Shown: piece by piece, positions 1 through 8,909 of the stretch
Layout: each line of letters begins with the position of its first letter
How positions within the stretch are numbered: the stretch's first letter is position 1
Source: Ruminococcus sp.
Lineage (GTDB): Bacteria > Bacillota > Clostridia > Oscillospirales > Ruminococcaceae
Direction: 5' to 3'
Assembly (NCBI RefSeq): GCF_019423705.1
Contig: NZ_JAHZAX010000006.1
Span: forward strand, 1-64,000
Length of the DNA: 64,000 nucleotides
Position numbers and translations under genes: made by a program
The notes under the pieces: model-generated
Database searches by the model: none
The model's input: only the letters and a program-made list of their open reading frames with translations
What the model was told of the DNA's origin: nothing

Positions 1-2105
1 CGTCTGAACTGTTTTTCTATATCACGTTTTGTAAGGGTTATCATAACAGGTCTGCCGTGGGGGCAATACCTAATATTTTCCTGCCCGTAAACTGCGTTCA
101 CAAGGGCTTGAAGCTCTATACCGCTGTTTGTGTCGTTGGCCTTTATTGCCGCCTTGCAGGCAACGGAATGATAAAGGTCGTCAAATATCTCAACCTGCGG
201 ATTGAGCTTGTTTTCGATAAAATTCTTAGCAAGGTCGCTGACGATATCCGCAGGGTTATCATCGCCTAAGATTATTGGCACGCCCTTGACGGCGACTGTC
301 GGCGCAACGTCCGCTTCTATCTCAAAACCAAGCTGAGAGACCTTATCAAGATTTGCGGTCAGAGCGTCATACTCATCATAGGAAAGCAGAACCATAAAGG
401 GCTCCAAAAACATCTGCGTTTCAAGCTGGTTTGCGTCGTTTTTTATCTTCTCGAAAATATATCTTTCGTGGGCGGCGTGCTTGTCCATAAGTATCATTTC
501 ATCGCCCACCTGTGCCACAACGTATGTCTTAAAAAGCTCGCCGATAACAACAGGCTTCGGCTTTTCGGGCTCTTTCTCCTCAACAATGACTGTGCGCTTC
601 TTTGTGAAGCTTTCAGAGTCGATGAACTTGAAAGCCTCGGGCTTTTCCTCTTCGGGGTCGTCTGGGAGCGGTATCTCGCTGACCGCCCTGTTTATCTCCT
701 CGACTGTTATTTTGTGAGGCTTAGGGTTGGGGCAGGATATCTCATTCATCGCAGGTGCTTTGCTCTCCTGCGCTTTTTCAAGGCTTGCAAGGAACATATC
801 ATCACTGCCGCTGAGCTGGTCTTTTTCCTGCTGTGGGATACTTCGCTCCTCAACAGTTTTAAGCGTTTGTTGAGGCTGAACAGCCTTTGTCTCCTCCCTC
901 GGTGCAGGCTGAGCAAAATTGCTTTGTGCAGGCTTCGGCTGCGTTGGGTAATTAACAGGAGCATTATTCTCAGCCCTTTGAACAGGCTGAACGCTCTGCG
1001 GTTTTTCGTTATCCTCAACGCCGAATTTCAGCTGAACGCCCTTATCCTTTGTAACGCCGAAAAGCTCGCTTGGTGTGAAATTGTGCTTGCTTTCAAGCTT
1101 CATTTCATTTGGCTTGTCGTTTTTCATCAGCGAATTTTTCACCGCAAAGAACACCGCTTCGTGCATAAGCTTCTCGTCAGAAAATCGCACTTCTATCTTT
1201 GTGGGGTGGACGTTCACATCTATCGTGTTGGGCGGAATGTCGATATAAAGCACGCAAGCGGGGAACTTGCCCGTCATAAGCAGATTTCTGTACGCCTCTT
1301 CGATTGCGGCGGCGCAGGCTCTTGACTTGACGTATCTTTTATTCACAAAGAAATTCTGAAAGCGCCTGTTGGGCTTTGCGCAGAGGGGCTTGACTGTATA
1401 GCCCGAAATGTGCATACCTTTCCAAGTGTAATCTACTTCAAGCATTGAATTTGCAAAATCTCTGCCATAAACCGAATACACCGCAGAATAGGTCTTGCCG
1501 TCTCCTGCGGTCAAAATCTCGACTTTATTATCTCTTATAAATTTGAAAGATATCTCGGGGTGTGAAAGGGTCAGCTTTGTCACAAGGTCGGCGGCAAAAT
1601 TGCCCTCTGAAACGTCCTTTTTGAGAAATTTTAGTCTCGCTGGAACGTTGTAGAAAATATCCCTTACAACAAATGTTGTGCCATCGGGACAGCCGCACTC
1701 TTCGCAGGCTTTCTCGACTGTTCCCTCTATGACATAGTGCGTGCCGTAATCTTCCTCGGGACGCTTTGTGAGGACGTCCACCTTTGCGACTGCGCATATG
1801 GACGCCAGCGCTTCGCCACGGAAGCCCAATGTCATAATGCTGTCAAGGTCACGCTTTACCGATATCTTACTTGTTGCGTGGCGGAGAAATGCTGTTGGCA
1901 GGTCGTCCTTTGAGATACCCTTGCCGTTATCCGTCACTCTTATATAGGTACGACCGCCGTTTTTTATCTCAACGGTTATAACGTTCGCACCTGCATCAAT
2001 TGCATTTTCAAGAAGCTCTTTGATTATTGAAGCAGGTCTGTCGATGACTTCGCCTGCTGCGATAAGCTCGGAGACTTCCTTGCTCAGAACTTTTATTTCT
2101 GACAT
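1..2105 (-). CDS. mutL: DNA mismatch repair protein MutL (3' end cut by window edge)
   Basis: MutL couples mismatch recognition by MutS to strand incision. About 701 codons are present, and the frame is open to base 1. The N-terminus has the GHKL ATPase signatures ELLENAIDAGA, VTDNGKGI and LGFRGEALASI. The middle (roughly residues 340-520) is a Pro/Gln/Glu-rich linker. The C-terminal domain carries the endonuclease motif DKHAAHERYIFE (near residue 541), ACKAAIKA and CPHGRPVMI, so this is the nicking-type MutL of bacteria without MutH. The start is ATG at 2105 after an AAAGGA site. Only the last few residues should be missing. It is the last visible gene of the mutS-mutL unit. Confidence 0.95.
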   Translation of the reverse strand, partial: MSEIKVLSKEVSELIAAGEVIDRPASIIKELLENAIDAGANVITVEIKNGGRTYIRVTDNGKGISKDDLPTAFLRHATSKISVKRDLDSIMTLGFRGEALASICAVAKVDVLTKRPEEDYGTHYVIEGTVEKACEECGCPDGTTFVVRDIFYNVPARLKFLKKDVSEGNFAADLVTKLTLSHPEISFKFIRDNKVEILTAGDGKTYSAVYSVYGRDFANSMLEVDYTWKGMHISGYTVKPLCAKPNRRFQNFFVNKRYVKSRACAAAIEEAYRNLLMTGKFPACVLYIDIPPNTIDVNVHPTKIEVRFSDEKLMHEAVFFAVKNSLMKNDKPNEMKLESKHNFTPSELFGVTKDKGVQLKFGVEDNEKPQSVQPVQRAENNAPVNYPTQPKPAQSNFAQPAPREETKAVQPQQTLKTVEERSIPQQEKDQLSGSDDMFLASLEKAQESKAPAMNEISCPNPKPHKITVEEINRAVSEIPLPDDPEEEKPEAFKFIDSESFTKKRTVIVEEKEPEKPKPVVIGELFKTYVVAQVGDEMILMDKHAAHERYIFEKIKNDANQLETQMFLEPFMVLLSYDEYDALTANLDKVSQLGFEIEADVAPTVAVKGVPIILGDDNPADIVSDLAKNFIENKLNPQVEIFDDLYHSVACKAAIKANDTNSGIELQALVNAVYGQENIRYCPHGRPVMITLTKRDIEKQFR

Positions 2106-2129
2106 TTTTCTATCCTTTTCTATGGCTTA

Positions 2130-2476
2130 CTATTTCCAGAAGCCGCCTGTATGAAAATTCTCTTTGCCCGTTGGCGTTGCCGTTATGCGAAATATCACGC
2201 AGCCATCGGGACAGACGATAGTCTTTAATACTTGCTGTCGCCGCCGATCTTGGTCAGATCACCGCCGCTGCGGACAGCTTCCATTATTGGATACAACATC
2301 ATCATTGTTTTGCTGCATATCCCATAGCCGTCCTTATTGACAGGACAGCCATAGGTGCAGAAATATTTATCGCCTATCTCTTCGCCGTTGCGGCAATAGT
2401 TTTCAGTATGATCGCCACGGAGAAAGCCCGTGACCTCTATCTCAAATTCGTACTCTTCGTCATACCACTTTTTCAT
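2130..2476 (-). pseudogene. TIGR04076-family small protein, frameshifted
   Basis: The first frame reads MKKWYDEEYEFEIEVTGF to GGDSKY and stops at 2225-2227. The next frame continues immediately as KTIVCPDGCVIFRI and ends FHTGGFWK with a stop at 2130-2132. As I remember the TIGR04076 family, its members run SKY-SKTIVCPDG without interruption, so one base appears to be missing between codons TAT (2228-2230) and AAG (2223-2225). ATG 2476 is preferred over an in-frame GTG at 2485 because AGGTGA lies just upstream. The function of the family is unknown; it is cysteine-rich. The gene sits between mutS and mutL. The cause could be a real mutation or an assembly error. Confidence 0.75.
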
Positions 2477-2485
2477 TGCGTTCAC

Positions 2486-5101
2486 CTAAACGTATCTCAG
2501 CAAGTCCTTTACAAAGTCACGTAGCTCGCTGTTGGTCATTTCGTCGACATTAGTTTTTCTCAGCCTGTCGGTGACGATACTGTCGCTTATCTTGTCAAAG
2601 GATATCTGATCTGTTTCAAGCTGCTGTGCGGCAAGTCTTGCCTTTTTGTTCTCGGCTTCAAGCTGTTCAAGCAGCTCCTTTGCTCTGTTTATTATCTTGT
2701 TCGGCAGTCCTGCAAGCTTGGCAACTTCAATACCATAGCTTTCATCAACTCCGCCAGGAACGATTTTACGCAAAAACTTAATGCTGTCGCCCTGTCTTTT
2801 AACTGCAACGGAGAAATTTCTCACGCCGTCAAGTTCTTTTTCAAGGCTTATAAGCTCGTGATAATGTGTTGCAAAAAGGGTCTTGCAGCCCATTGATCTG
2901 TTTGTGGAGATATATTCCGAAACAGCTCTTGCAATGGAGATACCGTCAAATGTGGAGGTACCTCTGCCCACTTCGTCAAGGATAACAAGGCTGTTTTTCG
3001 TTGCGTGCTTGACGATATCCGCAACTTCGCTCATCTCCACCATAAAGGTAGACTGGCCTGCGGTGAGATCGTCAGAAGCGCCGATTCTTGTGAATATCTG
3101 ATCCACAACGGAGATCTTAGCATAGTCGGCAGGAACAAAGCAGCCTATCTGCGCCATAAGTGTGATAAGCGCCACCTGTCGCATATAAGTCGATTTACCC
3201 GACATATTCGGGCCTGTAATTACAGCCATTCTGTTGTTTGTCAGATCAAGGTATGTGTCGTTGGGCACAAAAACCTCATCTTTTTGCATAAGCTCAACAA
3301 CAGGGTGTCTGCCGTTTTTGATATCTATAACGCCGTCGATAGCGATCTCAGGCTTTGTGTAGTTATTGTTCACAGCCGCCGTTGCAAATGAGCACAGCAC
3401 GTCTATCTGCGCCACAGCCGTTGCAGTTTCCTGCACAAGTCGCAGTTGAGTTGCAGCAAAGTCTCTTATTTCCGCAAAAATCTCCTGCTCCAGCGTTACT
3501 ATCTTATCGCTTGCGCCCAAAATAGTGTTCTCAGCGACTTTCAGCTCGTCGGTAATAAAACGCTCGCAATTTGCAAGGGTCTGCTTTCTTATGTAATTAT
3601 CCGGCACAAGGTCATAATATGATCTTGTTACCTCGATATAATATCCGAAAACTCGGTTATAGCCTATTTTAAGGTTCTTTATGCCCGTCTTTTCTCTTTC
3701 ACGCTCGGCGATATCGTCGATTATGCCTTTGCCGCCTGAGATTATATTTCTCAATCCGTCAAGCTGCTCGTTGAAGCCGTCCTTGATAACATTGCCGTCC
3801 TTGACATTGACAGGCGGTTCGTCCACAATTGCGTTTTCAACAAGGTTTGATATTGCTTCAAGTGTGGATATCTTCGAGTTGCAGGCGCAGATAAGCTTTG
3901 AATCAAAGCCTTTGAGTATCTCCTTCACCTGCGGCAGCTTCAATGCTGTCAGCGAAAGTGACTTCAAGTCTCTCGGGCTGGCGGTCTTATACATTACCCT
4001 TGTCATAAGTCTTTCAAGGTCATAAACACCGCCAAGAATTTCTTTAAGCTCGCCCAGCGCAACAGGGTCTTTTGTGAGCTGTTCGACTGCATTGAGCCTA
4101 TCGATTATCTTTGTAGGATTAACAAGCGGCTGCTCGAGGAATGATTTGAGCATACGCTTGCCCATTGAAGTTTTAGTGTGGTCGAGCACCCAAAGCAGCG
4201 AGCCTTTTTTCTCTTTATTCCTAAGCGTTTCCGTAAGCTCAAGGTTGCGCCTTGCTGTGAAACCGATAGTCATAATAGGGTCGGCGTCGTGTCTTATTAT
4301 CTCGGAAAATCTGCCCACGAGAGCTTTCTGCGTATCGTGGATATATGCAAACAGACCGCAGACAGCAAATGCCGAAACGCTGTCGGGCTTTACGCCGATT
4401 GATTCAAGGCTGTTGGTAGAAAACTGCTTTAACACCTCTTCTGTATGTATAAGCGGCGAAAAGTCGTTCTCTTCAAGAAGCTGGACGCTGGTCTTGAGCT
4501 TTTCTCTTATAAAACTTGAAAGCTCTTTATATGACAAAAATGCGTCGTTTATAAGTATCTCAGATGGAGAAAATCTTGAAAGCTCGTTGATAGCGGCGTT
4601 GGTCATTTCCTTGCCTGCAAATTCGAACAGGTGTACCTCGCCCGTTGAGATATCCGCAAGACAAAGGGCGCTTTCCTTTGCCCTCATATAAAATGCGCAG
4701 ATGTAGTTATTGGTGGTCTCGTCGAGCATACTGCTTTCAATAAGCGTACCCGGTGTGACAACTCTTATTACCTCTCTCGGCACAATGCCCTTGCAGGAAG
4801 CAGGGTCCATCGTCTGCTCGCAGATAGCGACGTTATAGCCTTTTTCGATAAGCTTTTTCAGATAAACGTCGCAGGCGTGATGAGGCACGCCGCACATCGG
4901 CGCTCTCTCCTCAAGTCCGCAGTCACGGCCTGTCAGGGTCAGCTCAAGCTCTCTCGAAGCTGTGATAGCGTCGTCAAAAAACATTTCGTAAAAGTCGCCC
5001 AGCCTGTAAAAAAGTATGTGATTTTTATATCTATTTTTGACCTCAAAATACTGCTTCATCATCGGTGACAGTTTTGAAAAATCTATATCTTTGGTTTCCA
5101 C
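2486..5101 (-). CDS. mutS: DNA mismatch repair protein MutS
   Basis: MutS is the mismatch-recognition ATPase and acts with MutL. The 871 residues match the family length. The N-terminal mismatch-binding domain has LGDFYEMFFDDA, which contains the Phe-x-Glu intercalation motif. The ABC-type ATPase domain has Walker A GPNMSGKST near residue 630 and the Walker B/signature region VILDEVGRGTSTFDG near residue 714. The start is GTG at 5101, preceded by GGAGTGAG. Gene order miaB, YmcA-like, mutS, mutL matches Bacillus subtilis, minus cotE. A terminator-like hairpin separates it from the upstream gene. Confidence 0.97.
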   Translation of the reverse strand: METKDIDFSKLSPMMKQYFEVKNRYKNHILFYRLGDFYEMFFDDAITASRELELTLTGRDCGLEERAPMCGVPHHACDVYLKKLIEKGYNVAICEQTMDPASCKGIVPREVIRVVTPGTLIESSMLDETTNNYICAFYMRAKESALCLADISTGEVHLFEFAGKEMTNAAINELSRFSPSEILINDAFLSYKELSSFIREKLKTSVQLLEENDFSPLIHTEEVLKQFSTNSLESIGVKPDSVSAFAVCGLFAYIHDTQKALVGRFSEIIRHDADPIMTIGFTARRNLELTETLRNKEKKGSLLWVLDHTKTSMGKRMLKSFLEQPLVNPTKIIDRLNAVEQLTKDPVALGELKEILGGVYDLERLMTRVMYKTASPRDLKSLSLTALKLPQVKEILKGFDSKLICACNSKISTLEAISNLVENAIVDEPPVNVKDGNVIKDGFNEQLDGLRNIISGGKGIIDDIAEREREKTGIKNLKIGYNRVFGYYIEVTRSYYDLVPDNYIRKQTLANCERFITDELKVAENTILGASDKIVTLEQEIFAEIRDFAATQLRLVQETATAVAQIDVLCSFATAAVNNNYTKPEIAIDGVIDIKNGRHPVVELMQKDEVFVPNDTYLDLTNNRMAVITGPNMSGKSTYMRQVALITLMAQIGCFVPADYAKISVVDQIFTRIGASDDLTAGQSTFMVEMSEVADIVKHATKNSLVILDEVGRGTSTFDGISIARAVSEYISTNRSMGCKTLFATHYHELISLEKELDGVRNFSVAVKRQGDSIKFLRKIVPGGVDESYGIEVAKLAGLPNKIINRAKELLEQLEAENKKARLAAQQLETDQISFDKISDSIVTDRLRKTNVDEMTNSELRDFVKDLLRYV

Positions 5102-5156
5102 TTGAACTCACTCCGATCTAAAATTAATTGTGGGTGTTCGCCTTAACGTCTTGATA

Positions 5157-5210
5157 TGATAAAAACGATCTGCCCCAACCCGCAAGCTTTTCCTTACAGA
5201 TTCGGGCAGA
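5157..5210 (-). terminator. Terminator-like hairpin between the YlbF-family gene and mutS
   Basis: On the minus strand TCTGCCC (5204-5210) pairs with GGGCAGA (5169-5175), followed by TCG and five Ts. A second hairpin, GGGG-N9-CCCC, lies at 5213-5229, just after the YlbF-family stop. It may attenuate read-through into mutS. No clear separate mutS promoter was found. Confidence 0.5.
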
Positions 5211-5248
5211 CGGGGGATAGACGTTCCCCTGCCTAATATTGCCTTAAA

Positions 5249-5659
5249 TTAGTGGCAGCCGCCGCAAGATGAACAGCTTCCTGAGCAGCTATGTGGTGCT
5301 TCCTCTGGGCAAGTCATCGGGTCTTCGCCGTTTGCAGCCATTGAGATGATATAGTTTACAGAGCCGAGAAGCTTATCCATAACTTCCTTTGCCTCGTTGA
5401 ATGCGATCATCTTAGGCATTGCCATGATCTCGTCATAAAGGCCTCTGATCTGATCGTCCAGCTCCTTCATCTTCTCGCCGTCCTTATCAGGCTTCTGCAT
5501 TTCAACGCTGAGCTGCGATCTGAGCTGATTGAACTCGCCGATCTTGTTCTGGATCTCAACGTCAGTATCGTTCATTGTGCAGGCTTCCATATAAGCCTTG
5601 TATCTTTCGTCTTCCTGGATAGCTTTTCCAAGCTGTCTTGTCATTTCAATTACAGTCAT
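5249..5659 (-). CDS. YlbF/YmcA (RicA-like) family protein with C-terminal cysteine cluster
   Basis: A 136-residue, largely alpha-helical protein typical of the YlbF/YmcA family (Com_YlbF). It ends in a cysteine cluster, CSGSCSSCGGC, in a Cx3Cx2Cx2C pattern, with another Cys at 27 and one in MTCPEE. In B. subtilis the YlbF-YmcA-YaaT (Ric) complex binds 4Fe-4S clusters, works with RNase Y in mRNA maturation and affects sporulation and competence. ymcA lies directly after miaB there, the same place as here, so a RicA-like role is inferred. The start ATG follows AAAGGAG. It lies 17 bp after miaB, probably in the same transcript. Confidence 0.8.
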   Translation of the reverse strand: MTVIEMTRQLGKAIQEDERYKAYMEACTMNDTDVEIQNKIGEFNQLRSQLSVEMQKPDKDGEKMKELDDQIRGLYDEIMAMPKMIAFNEAKEVMDKLLGSVNYIISMAANGEDPMTCPEEAPHSCSGSCSSCGGCH

Positions 5660-5676
5660 AGTAATTCTCCTTTGAT

Positions 5677-7077
5677 TTATTTATCTTCAACAAGTTCGCC
5701 CATAAGCGCCCAGTTCATTGCCTTTGTAATGCGGACTTGTATGAATTGACCAATGTATTTTTTGTCGGCTTTGACCTCAACGATGATATCCTCATCGTTC
5801 TTTCCTGTAAGATGGTCAGAGCCAGTTCTGCCCTCGCCTGTCGGCAAAACCGTCACCACTCTGCCCACAAATCTCGAGAGCCATTCTGAGGACACTTCTC
5901 TCTGCTCAAGCAGCAGCTCTCTAAGCCACAAGCCTTTTTGCTTATCTGAGATATTATCCTCCATTTCGGCAGCCTTTGTGCCGCTTCTTCTTGAATAAAC
6001 GAATGAATAGATGTTATCGTACTTGACCTTTTTGATAAGCTCTTTAGTCTCGCAGAACTCCTCATAAGTCTCACCGGGGAAGCCCACGATCAGGTCAGTC
6101 GTGAATGAGAACTCGGGGTCTTTCGCTCTTGCATAGTCGATTATTTTGAGATAATCCTCTGCGGTATAGCGGCGGTTCATTGCTTTGAGTATCCTGTCCG
6201 AACCAGCCTGAACAGGCAAATGCAAATGCTTGCAGACCTTTTTGCACTCGAGTATTGCGTCAATAAGCTCGTGACTTGCGTCCTTGGGGTGGCTGGACAT
6301 AAACCTAATGCGGAAATCCCCGTCGATCTTGTCAATCTCTCTCAAAAGCTGCGGAAAGCCATAGCTATACGAATTGACGTTCTGACCCAGCAGAGTTATT
6401 TCCTTATAGCCGTTTTTCACAAGTGCCGAAACTTCTGCGATGACCGATTCGGGCTTTCTGCTTCTTTCTCTGCCACGAACATAAGGCACGATACAGTATG
6501 TGCAGAAGTTGTTGCAGCCATACATTATCGGCACGAAAGCTCTTATCTTATCGTCACGGAGCTGGAGGAAATCCTCATTTATATCAACGTGGTTTTCTGA
6601 CAGATTGAATATTCTGTCGTGCTTCGAGATTATATCCCACAACATTCTGTACATATCGTTATAAGCGAACGTGCCAAAAACAAGGTCTACCTGTCGATAG
6701 GTCTTTTTTATCTTCTCGGCAACGTGCTTCTGCTGAGCCATACAGCCGCAGATACCGATAATAAGCTCGGGGTTATTCTCTTTAAGGTGTTTTAGATCGC
6801 CTATCCTGCCGAAAACTTTGTCCTCGGCGTTTTCTCTGACGGCGCAGGTGTTGTAAAGGATAAACTGAGCCTCGTTCACGTCCGTGGTGAACCCATAGCC
6901 CACCTTTGAAAGCATACCCTTTATCTTCTCGCCGTCGCTGACATTCTGCTGGCAGCCATAGGAATGGACAAGCGCCAACGGCTTGTGACCGCAGGTCTTT
7001 TCATACTCTTCCGACCAGCCGCAGAGCCTTTGGGTGATCTCTTCATTGCTTATCATTTCAGAAATTTTATCTGTCAT
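5677..7077 (-). CDS. miaB: tRNA-2-methylthio-N6-dimethylallyladenosine synthase MiaB
   Basis: A radical-SAM methylthiotransferase that adds a methylthio group to i6A37 of tRNAs reading UNN codons. It has three domains: N-terminal UPF0004 with HSYGCQQN (near residue 41) and further cysteines; radical SAM with CNNFCTYC (near residue 189) ligating the SAM cluster, followed by IVPYVRGRERSR; and a C-terminal TRAM RNA-binding domain. Two in-frame ATGs exist. The second (7077, 466 residues) is preferred because GAGG in the upstream codons is well spaced as its ribosome site; the first is at 7089. It heads the miaB-YmcA-like-mutS-mutL block. Confidence 0.95.
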   Translation of the reverse strand: MTDKISEMISNEEITQRLCGWSEEYEKTCGHKPLALVHSYGCQQNVSDGEKIKGMLSKVGYGFTTDVNEAQFILYNTCAVRENAEDKVFGRIGDLKHLKENNPELIIGICGCMAQQKHVAEKIKKTYRQVDLVFGTFAYNDMYRMLWDIISKHDRIFNLSENHVDINEDFLQLRDDKIRAFVPIMYGCNNFCTYCIVPYVRGRERSRKPESVIAEVSALVKNGYKEITLLGQNVNSYSYGFPQLLREIDKIDGDFRIRFMSSHPKDASHELIDAILECKKVCKHLHLPVQAGSDRILKAMNRRYTAEDYLKIIDYARAKDPEFSFTTDLIVGFPGETYEEFCETKELIKKVKYDNIYSFVYSRRSGTKAAEMEDNISDKQKGLWLRELLLEQREVSSEWLSRFVGRVVTVLPTGEGRTGSDHLTGKNDEDIIVEVKADKKYIGQFIQVRITKAMNWALMGELVEDK

Positions 7078-7111
7078 CAAAATCCTCATTTCACATCAAA
7101 CATTCTTTTTA

Positions 7112-7140
7112 ATTATAAAGCTTTTCGCTAATATTGTCAA
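7112..7140 (-). promoter_or_regulatory. Sigma-A promoter of miaB
   Basis: The minus strand reads TTGACA (7135-7140), a 17-bp spacer, then TATAAT (7112-7117), about 35 bp upstream of the miaB start. Confidence 0.85.
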
Positions 7141-7179
7141 CCGTTATTTTGTTAATTTTGCATAAGGCTGTCGGTTATG

Positions 7180-7208
7180 GGAAAAAGAAAGGAGACCCGA
7201 AGGTCTCC
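7180..7208 (-). terminator. Intrinsic terminator of the cysteine-rich gene
   Basis: On the minus strand the stem GGAGACC-TTCG-GGTCTCC is followed by TTTCTTTTT, 14 bp after the stop of the upstream gene. Confidence 0.9.
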
Positions 7209-7222
7209 ATATATCGGCACGC

Positions 7223-7972
7223 TTATTCTTCGTTTTCCTTGACCTCTTCCTGTCCGCAAGGTTCTTCAAGGCCTCTCGGGAAAAATTCCACAGTCGGGAA
7301 TGCGATCTTCTCGAACATTTCGCAGGGGCTTCCGCTGTTTGTTGAACATTCCTTGCCCGGCACGCAGTAATCATAAACAGGCACCATAATGGGCACAGGT
7401 CTTGAAAGCTGGATAATTGCGAAAAGTCCGATAGTGATGAGCACGTTTTTGTCCTCGCTCGGCAAAGGCTCGGCGACAAGTTTTGCGTCAAGACACATCG
7501 GCGCTGCAACGCTTACGGAAGCGCAAGGCATTGCCGCCGTGCAGCAACAGCAGGAGCAGCCGCTTGTGGGTGATGTGGTGACAGTCTGATTGCCATCGCA
7601 GGTGGAAAATCTCTGGGTTCCGCCGTCGCTGCCGAAAAGAATGACTTTCTTTGTGAAAGTAGCCGTGCCGTACAATACTGTCGGCGCTGCCCCTGCGGCT
7701 TCATAAGCTTCTATCTGCGCTCTGAAAGTATAAGTAACGTCCACCGCATAAAAGCCGTGATTGAATGCCACAGGTGATATGGCAAAGCTAACGTCCGTCA
7801 CGTCGATACAGGTGCTCTTGATATACGCCGCATTATTGATCGTCGTCTGATCGGCTTCTTCAAAGGTAAATTCAAGGTCCTCAAGACAATCCTGCGACGA
7901 GCAGGAATCGAACACACGCATTGCTTCGATACACATTGCTTCCTTGAAAGGTTTGCTGTTAAAATCGCTCAT
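7223..7972 (-). CDS. Cysteine-rich protein of unknown function
   Basis: A 249-residue protein that I cannot assign. It begins MSDFNSKPFKEAMCIEAMRV and contains 16 cysteines, including the run CSCCCC near the middle and a YDYCVPGKEC motif near residue 210. It has no signal peptide. One moderately hydrophobic stretch (VLITIGLFAIIQL) is probably not a membrane span. The C-terminus is acidic. The start has an ideal GGAGGA site, and its own terminator follows, so it is monocistronic. I have an unverified recollection of similar proteins in Clostridia, and the composition is compatible with a metal-binding or spore-associated protein. Neither is shown here. Confidence 0.7.
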   Translation of the reverse strand: MSDFNSKPFKEAMCIEAMRVFDSCSSQDCLEDLEFTFEEADQTTINNAAYIKSTCIDVTDVSFAISPVAFNHGFYAVDVTYTFRAQIEAYEAAGAAPTVLYGTATFTKKVILFGSDGGTQRFSTCDGNQTVTTSPTSGCSCCCCTAAMPCASVSVAAPMCLDAKLVAEPLPSEDKNVLITIGLFAIIQLSRPVPIMVPVYDYCVPGKECSTNSGSPCEMFEKIAFPTVEFFPRGLEEPCGQEEVKENEE

Positions 7973-8083
7973 AGTAGTTCCTCCTATAAAATCATTTCAT
8001 ACGGAAGTTTTTTTACTTCGCTATATTCTATTCAGCAATGGCCTTTTGTGTGCGCAAATTTGTGAAAATCCTCACCGTGCAGC

Positions 8084-8113
8084 AAAAAAGCCCTGCGCAG
8101 AACGCAGAGCTTT
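8084..8113 (-). terminator. Intrinsic terminator of the his operon
   Basis: On the minus strand the stem AGCTCTGCG-TTCT-GCGCAGGGCT is followed by a T-run. It lies about 100 bp after the hisE stop. Confidence 0.85.
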
Positions 8114-8153
8114 GAGGTAGTCACAATCCACTTAGATAACAAATTAACGTGAT

Positions 8154-8185
8154 TTGTAGGGGACGGCGTCCTCGACGTCCCATTG
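8154..8185. repeat. Palindromic dispersed repeat, copy 1
   Basis: Reads TTGTAGGGGACGGCGTCC then TCGACGTCCCATTG. It is the same element, inverted, as the copies at 14540 and 21490. The stem pairs GGGACG with CGTCCC. It lies in the 3' region of the his transcript, between hisE and the terminator. Confidence 0.8.
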
Positions 8186-8214
8186 ATCGTTGCGCTTAAT
8201 CAGCAATTATCATA

Positions 8215-8553
8215 TCAGGTATTCTTATCTACCTGATGGAATTTCTTGAGATTTCCTATCTTCTCGTTTCTTTCATCAAGCACCTTTTCAACATCAGACC
8301 ACTCGAGACCTTGATTAGCCGCAAGCACCATAACGTGATAGAGCAGGTCGTTGATCTCGTTTTTCAGCTCGTCATTATCGCCGTTCTTTGCAGCGATAAC
8401 TGTTTCGGTGGCTTCCTCACCCACCTTCTTGCATATCTTGTCAACGCCCTTATCAAAAAGATAAGCTGTATAGCTGTTTTCCTGCGCCTGACCTGCTTCA
8501 TAGTCAGCCTTGCGCTGTTTTATTACCTCGAAAATTTCCTGATAAACTGTCAT
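8215..8553 (-). CDS. hisE: Phosphoribosyl-ATP pyrophosphatase HisE
   Basis: Second step of histidine synthesis: it hydrolyses PR-ATP to PR-AMP and pyrophosphate. It is 112 residues, the usual length of a stand-alone HisE. The MazG-like metal-binding helices are visible in KVGEEATETVIAAK and NEINDLLYHVMVL. The start follows GGAGGAAG, inside the end of hisI. It is the last gene of the his operon; here HisE and HisI are separate proteins rather than fused. Confidence 0.95.
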   Translation of the reverse strand: MTVYQEIFEVIKQRKADYEAGQAQENSYTAYLFDKGVDKICKKVGEEATETVIAAKNGDNDELKNEINDLLYHVMVLAANQGLEWSDVEKVLDERNEKIGNLKKFHQVDKNT

Positions 8554-8555
8554 TT

Positions 8556-8909
8556 TTATTCTTCCTCCGTGTTATATATCTCATTGAAAAAGCAGCTGTA
8601 AGAGCCTGTATGGCAGGCAGCTCCCGTCTGCTTTACGTTAAGGAGCAGGGTGTCGTTATCGCAGTCTGCATAGATAGAAACTACCTTTTGCAGATGACCG
8701 CTTGTCGCACCCTTGTTCCAATATTCCTGTCTCGATCTGCTCCAATACCAAGTGTAGCCTGTTTCAAGTGTTTTCTTGAGGCTTTCCTTATTCATATAAG
8801 CAAGCATAAGCACAGTCTTTGTGTCAACGTCAAAGGCTATCGCAGGGGTGAGCTCGCTTTTTACGAAATACTTGTCGAGATCGTTTATGTCAACTTTTAT
8901 TGGGTTCAT
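8556..8909 (-). CDS. hisI: Phosphoribosyl-AMP cyclohydrolase HisI
   Basis: Third step of histidine synthesis: it opens the adenine ring of PR-AMP. The 117 residues contain the metal-binding ADCDNDT and the zinc-ligand segment QTGAACHTG followed by SYSCFF, plus the family motif [13 protein letters not shown]. It is immediately followed by hisE and shares its first base position with the end of the SdpI-like gene, so translation is probably coupled. Confidence 0.95.
   Translation of the reverse strand: MNPIKVDINDLDKYFVKSELTPAIAFDVDTKTVLMLAYMNKESLKKTLETGYTWYWSRSRQEYWNKGATSGHLQKVVSIYADCDNDTLLLNVKQTGAACHTGSYSCFFNEIYNTEEE

Noticed and set aside
468..1325. Long plus-strand open frame opposite mutL
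   Set aside because: It is antisense to the in-frame, motif-rich mutL and has no ribosome site; composition is that of a shadow frame.
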